The translations under genes and the position numbers were made by a program. Below, one piece after another: positions 55,586 to 55,986 of a stretch of 55,986 nt of DNA. The DNA is taken from assembly GCA_001704765.1 (NCBI GenBank), contig MBFK01000068.1, positions 1-55,986 of the forward strand. The letters run 5' to 3'. The notes under the pieces were generated by a model that saw nothing but the letters and a program-made list of their open reading frames with translations, did no database searches and was not told the DNA's origin. The stretch's first letter is position 1. Each line of letters begins with the position of its first letter. The stretch is from Sinorhizobium shofinae. Lineage in GTDB: Bacteria > Pseudomonadota > Alphaproteobacteria > Rhizobiales > Rhizobiaceae.

Positions 55586-55984
55586 TTGCCGGACGCGAAC
55601 CGGCCATGGACTGCCGCCGAGCGAGAGGCGGTCCTGGCTGCCCTGCCGCCGCATATGTTGCTGCCGATCAGTCTAATGATGTTCTATGCATTAGATCCAC
55701 AGGATGCCTTGGCGTTGCCCAAGACGGCGGTCTCTGCGGCTGGGATCGACACCCGAAGGCAAAAGACGGGGGAGCCGGTCTATCTGCCATTGTTTGAACC
55801 CGTTGCAGATGCCCTCGCCCGCTCGCCCCGGCACAACGCCATCACGCTCTGCGCCAACAGTCGCGGCAAACCGTGGACCTACAATGGCTTCAGCACGAAT
55901 TGGTACGTAAGCGGCAAGCAGACCCCGTCTGGCGGAGGGGGTGAGCGGTCGGATATCGGTAGCGGACCCGATGAGCTGCTGTGA
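55586..55984 (+). pseudogene. partial tyrosine recombinase (integrase)
   Basis: A 132-residue frame beginning NRPWTAAEREAVLAALPPHM continues with the integrase core (TRRQKTGEPVYLPLFEPVAD, then ITLCANSRGKPWTYNGFSTN). It then changes to unrelated sequence (GKQTPSGGGGERSD) and stops. The Arg of box I is not obvious (ALDPQDALALP where active enzymes usually have GLR-xE), and the HxLR/Tyr part is missing. A second, different integrase from the piece at 55371; both mark a former mobile element at this edge. Confidence 0.65.
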
Positions 55985-55986
55985 GC

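Noticed and set aside
1..55986. CRISPR arrays, tRNA or rRNA genes, intact insertion sequences
   Set aside because: No regular direct repeats with spacers, no cloverleaf-like sequence and no complete transposase were noticed on reading; only integrase fragments at the right edge.

Overview
The window reads as accessory DNA from an alphaproteobacterium of the rhizobial group (Sinorhizobium/Rhizobium-like). It is GC-rich, and its content is typical of a rhizobial megaplasmid or chromid: amino-acid and peptide ABC uptake systems, class III aminotransferases, DadA/PuuB-type flavin oxidoreductases, Lrp/AsnC and GntR regulators, and an AapJQMP-family general amino-acid transporter. This placement rests on gene content and protein character only. 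No rRNA, tRNA, CRISPR array or intact insertion sequence was seen.

Left part (1-10.9 kb): on the minus strand, an aldehyde dehydrogenase and a small cupin, then an operon of aminotransferase, polar amino-acid ABC transporter (ATPase, binding protein, two permeases), second cupin, EutB-like PLP dehydratase and a frameshifted ornithine cyclodeaminase-family gene. A divergent Lrp/AsnC gene lies upstream. Next (11-20.7 kb): an Lrp/AsnC gene, two flavin oxidoreductases and a complete peptide-type ABC transporter on the minus strand, with a divergent GntR gene. The control region between this GntR gene and the transporter is duplicated, almost base for base, in front of the aldehyde dehydrogenase at 2.2 kb. 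Both copies carry the same promoter and ATTGGT/ACCAAT repeats, so the two operons probably form one regulon.

Middle (20.9-35.8 kb): a third flavin oxidoreductase with its own Lrp gene, then two versions of a kinase plus phospho-lyase-type aminotransferase module (one intact, one with a frameshifted kinase), two HAD-superfamily paralogs, a GntR gene, a tartrate/D-malate dehydrogenase with a decayed glycerate kinase, another Lrp gene and two GNAT acetyltransferases. Then (36-39.6 kb) a second cyclodeaminase/dehydratase pair of visibly lower GC and a second aldehyde dehydrogenase.

Right part (40.4-56 kb): an AapJQM-GntR-AapP operon, a remnant of a second tartrate-type dehydrogenase, an aminotransferase divergent from a paralogous GntR gene, a large SAM/adenylate-cyclase/ATPase/TPR protein, a broken PAS histidine kinase, a GNAT gene and pieces of tyrosine recombinases. 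A shared GTGTTATRAC motif links the aap promoter with the aminotransferase/GntR intergenic region.

Overall the window looks like a catabolic island built by repeated duplication and partial decay of a limited set of parts: import of an amino compound, oxidative deamination or transamination, phosphorylation followed by phospho-lyase elimination, and aldehyde oxidation to a TCA-cycle acid. The substrates cannot be read from sequence. At least ten broken or remnant genes show that the region is still being remodelled. Single-base frameshifts in otherwise well-preserved genes could instead be sequencing errors.
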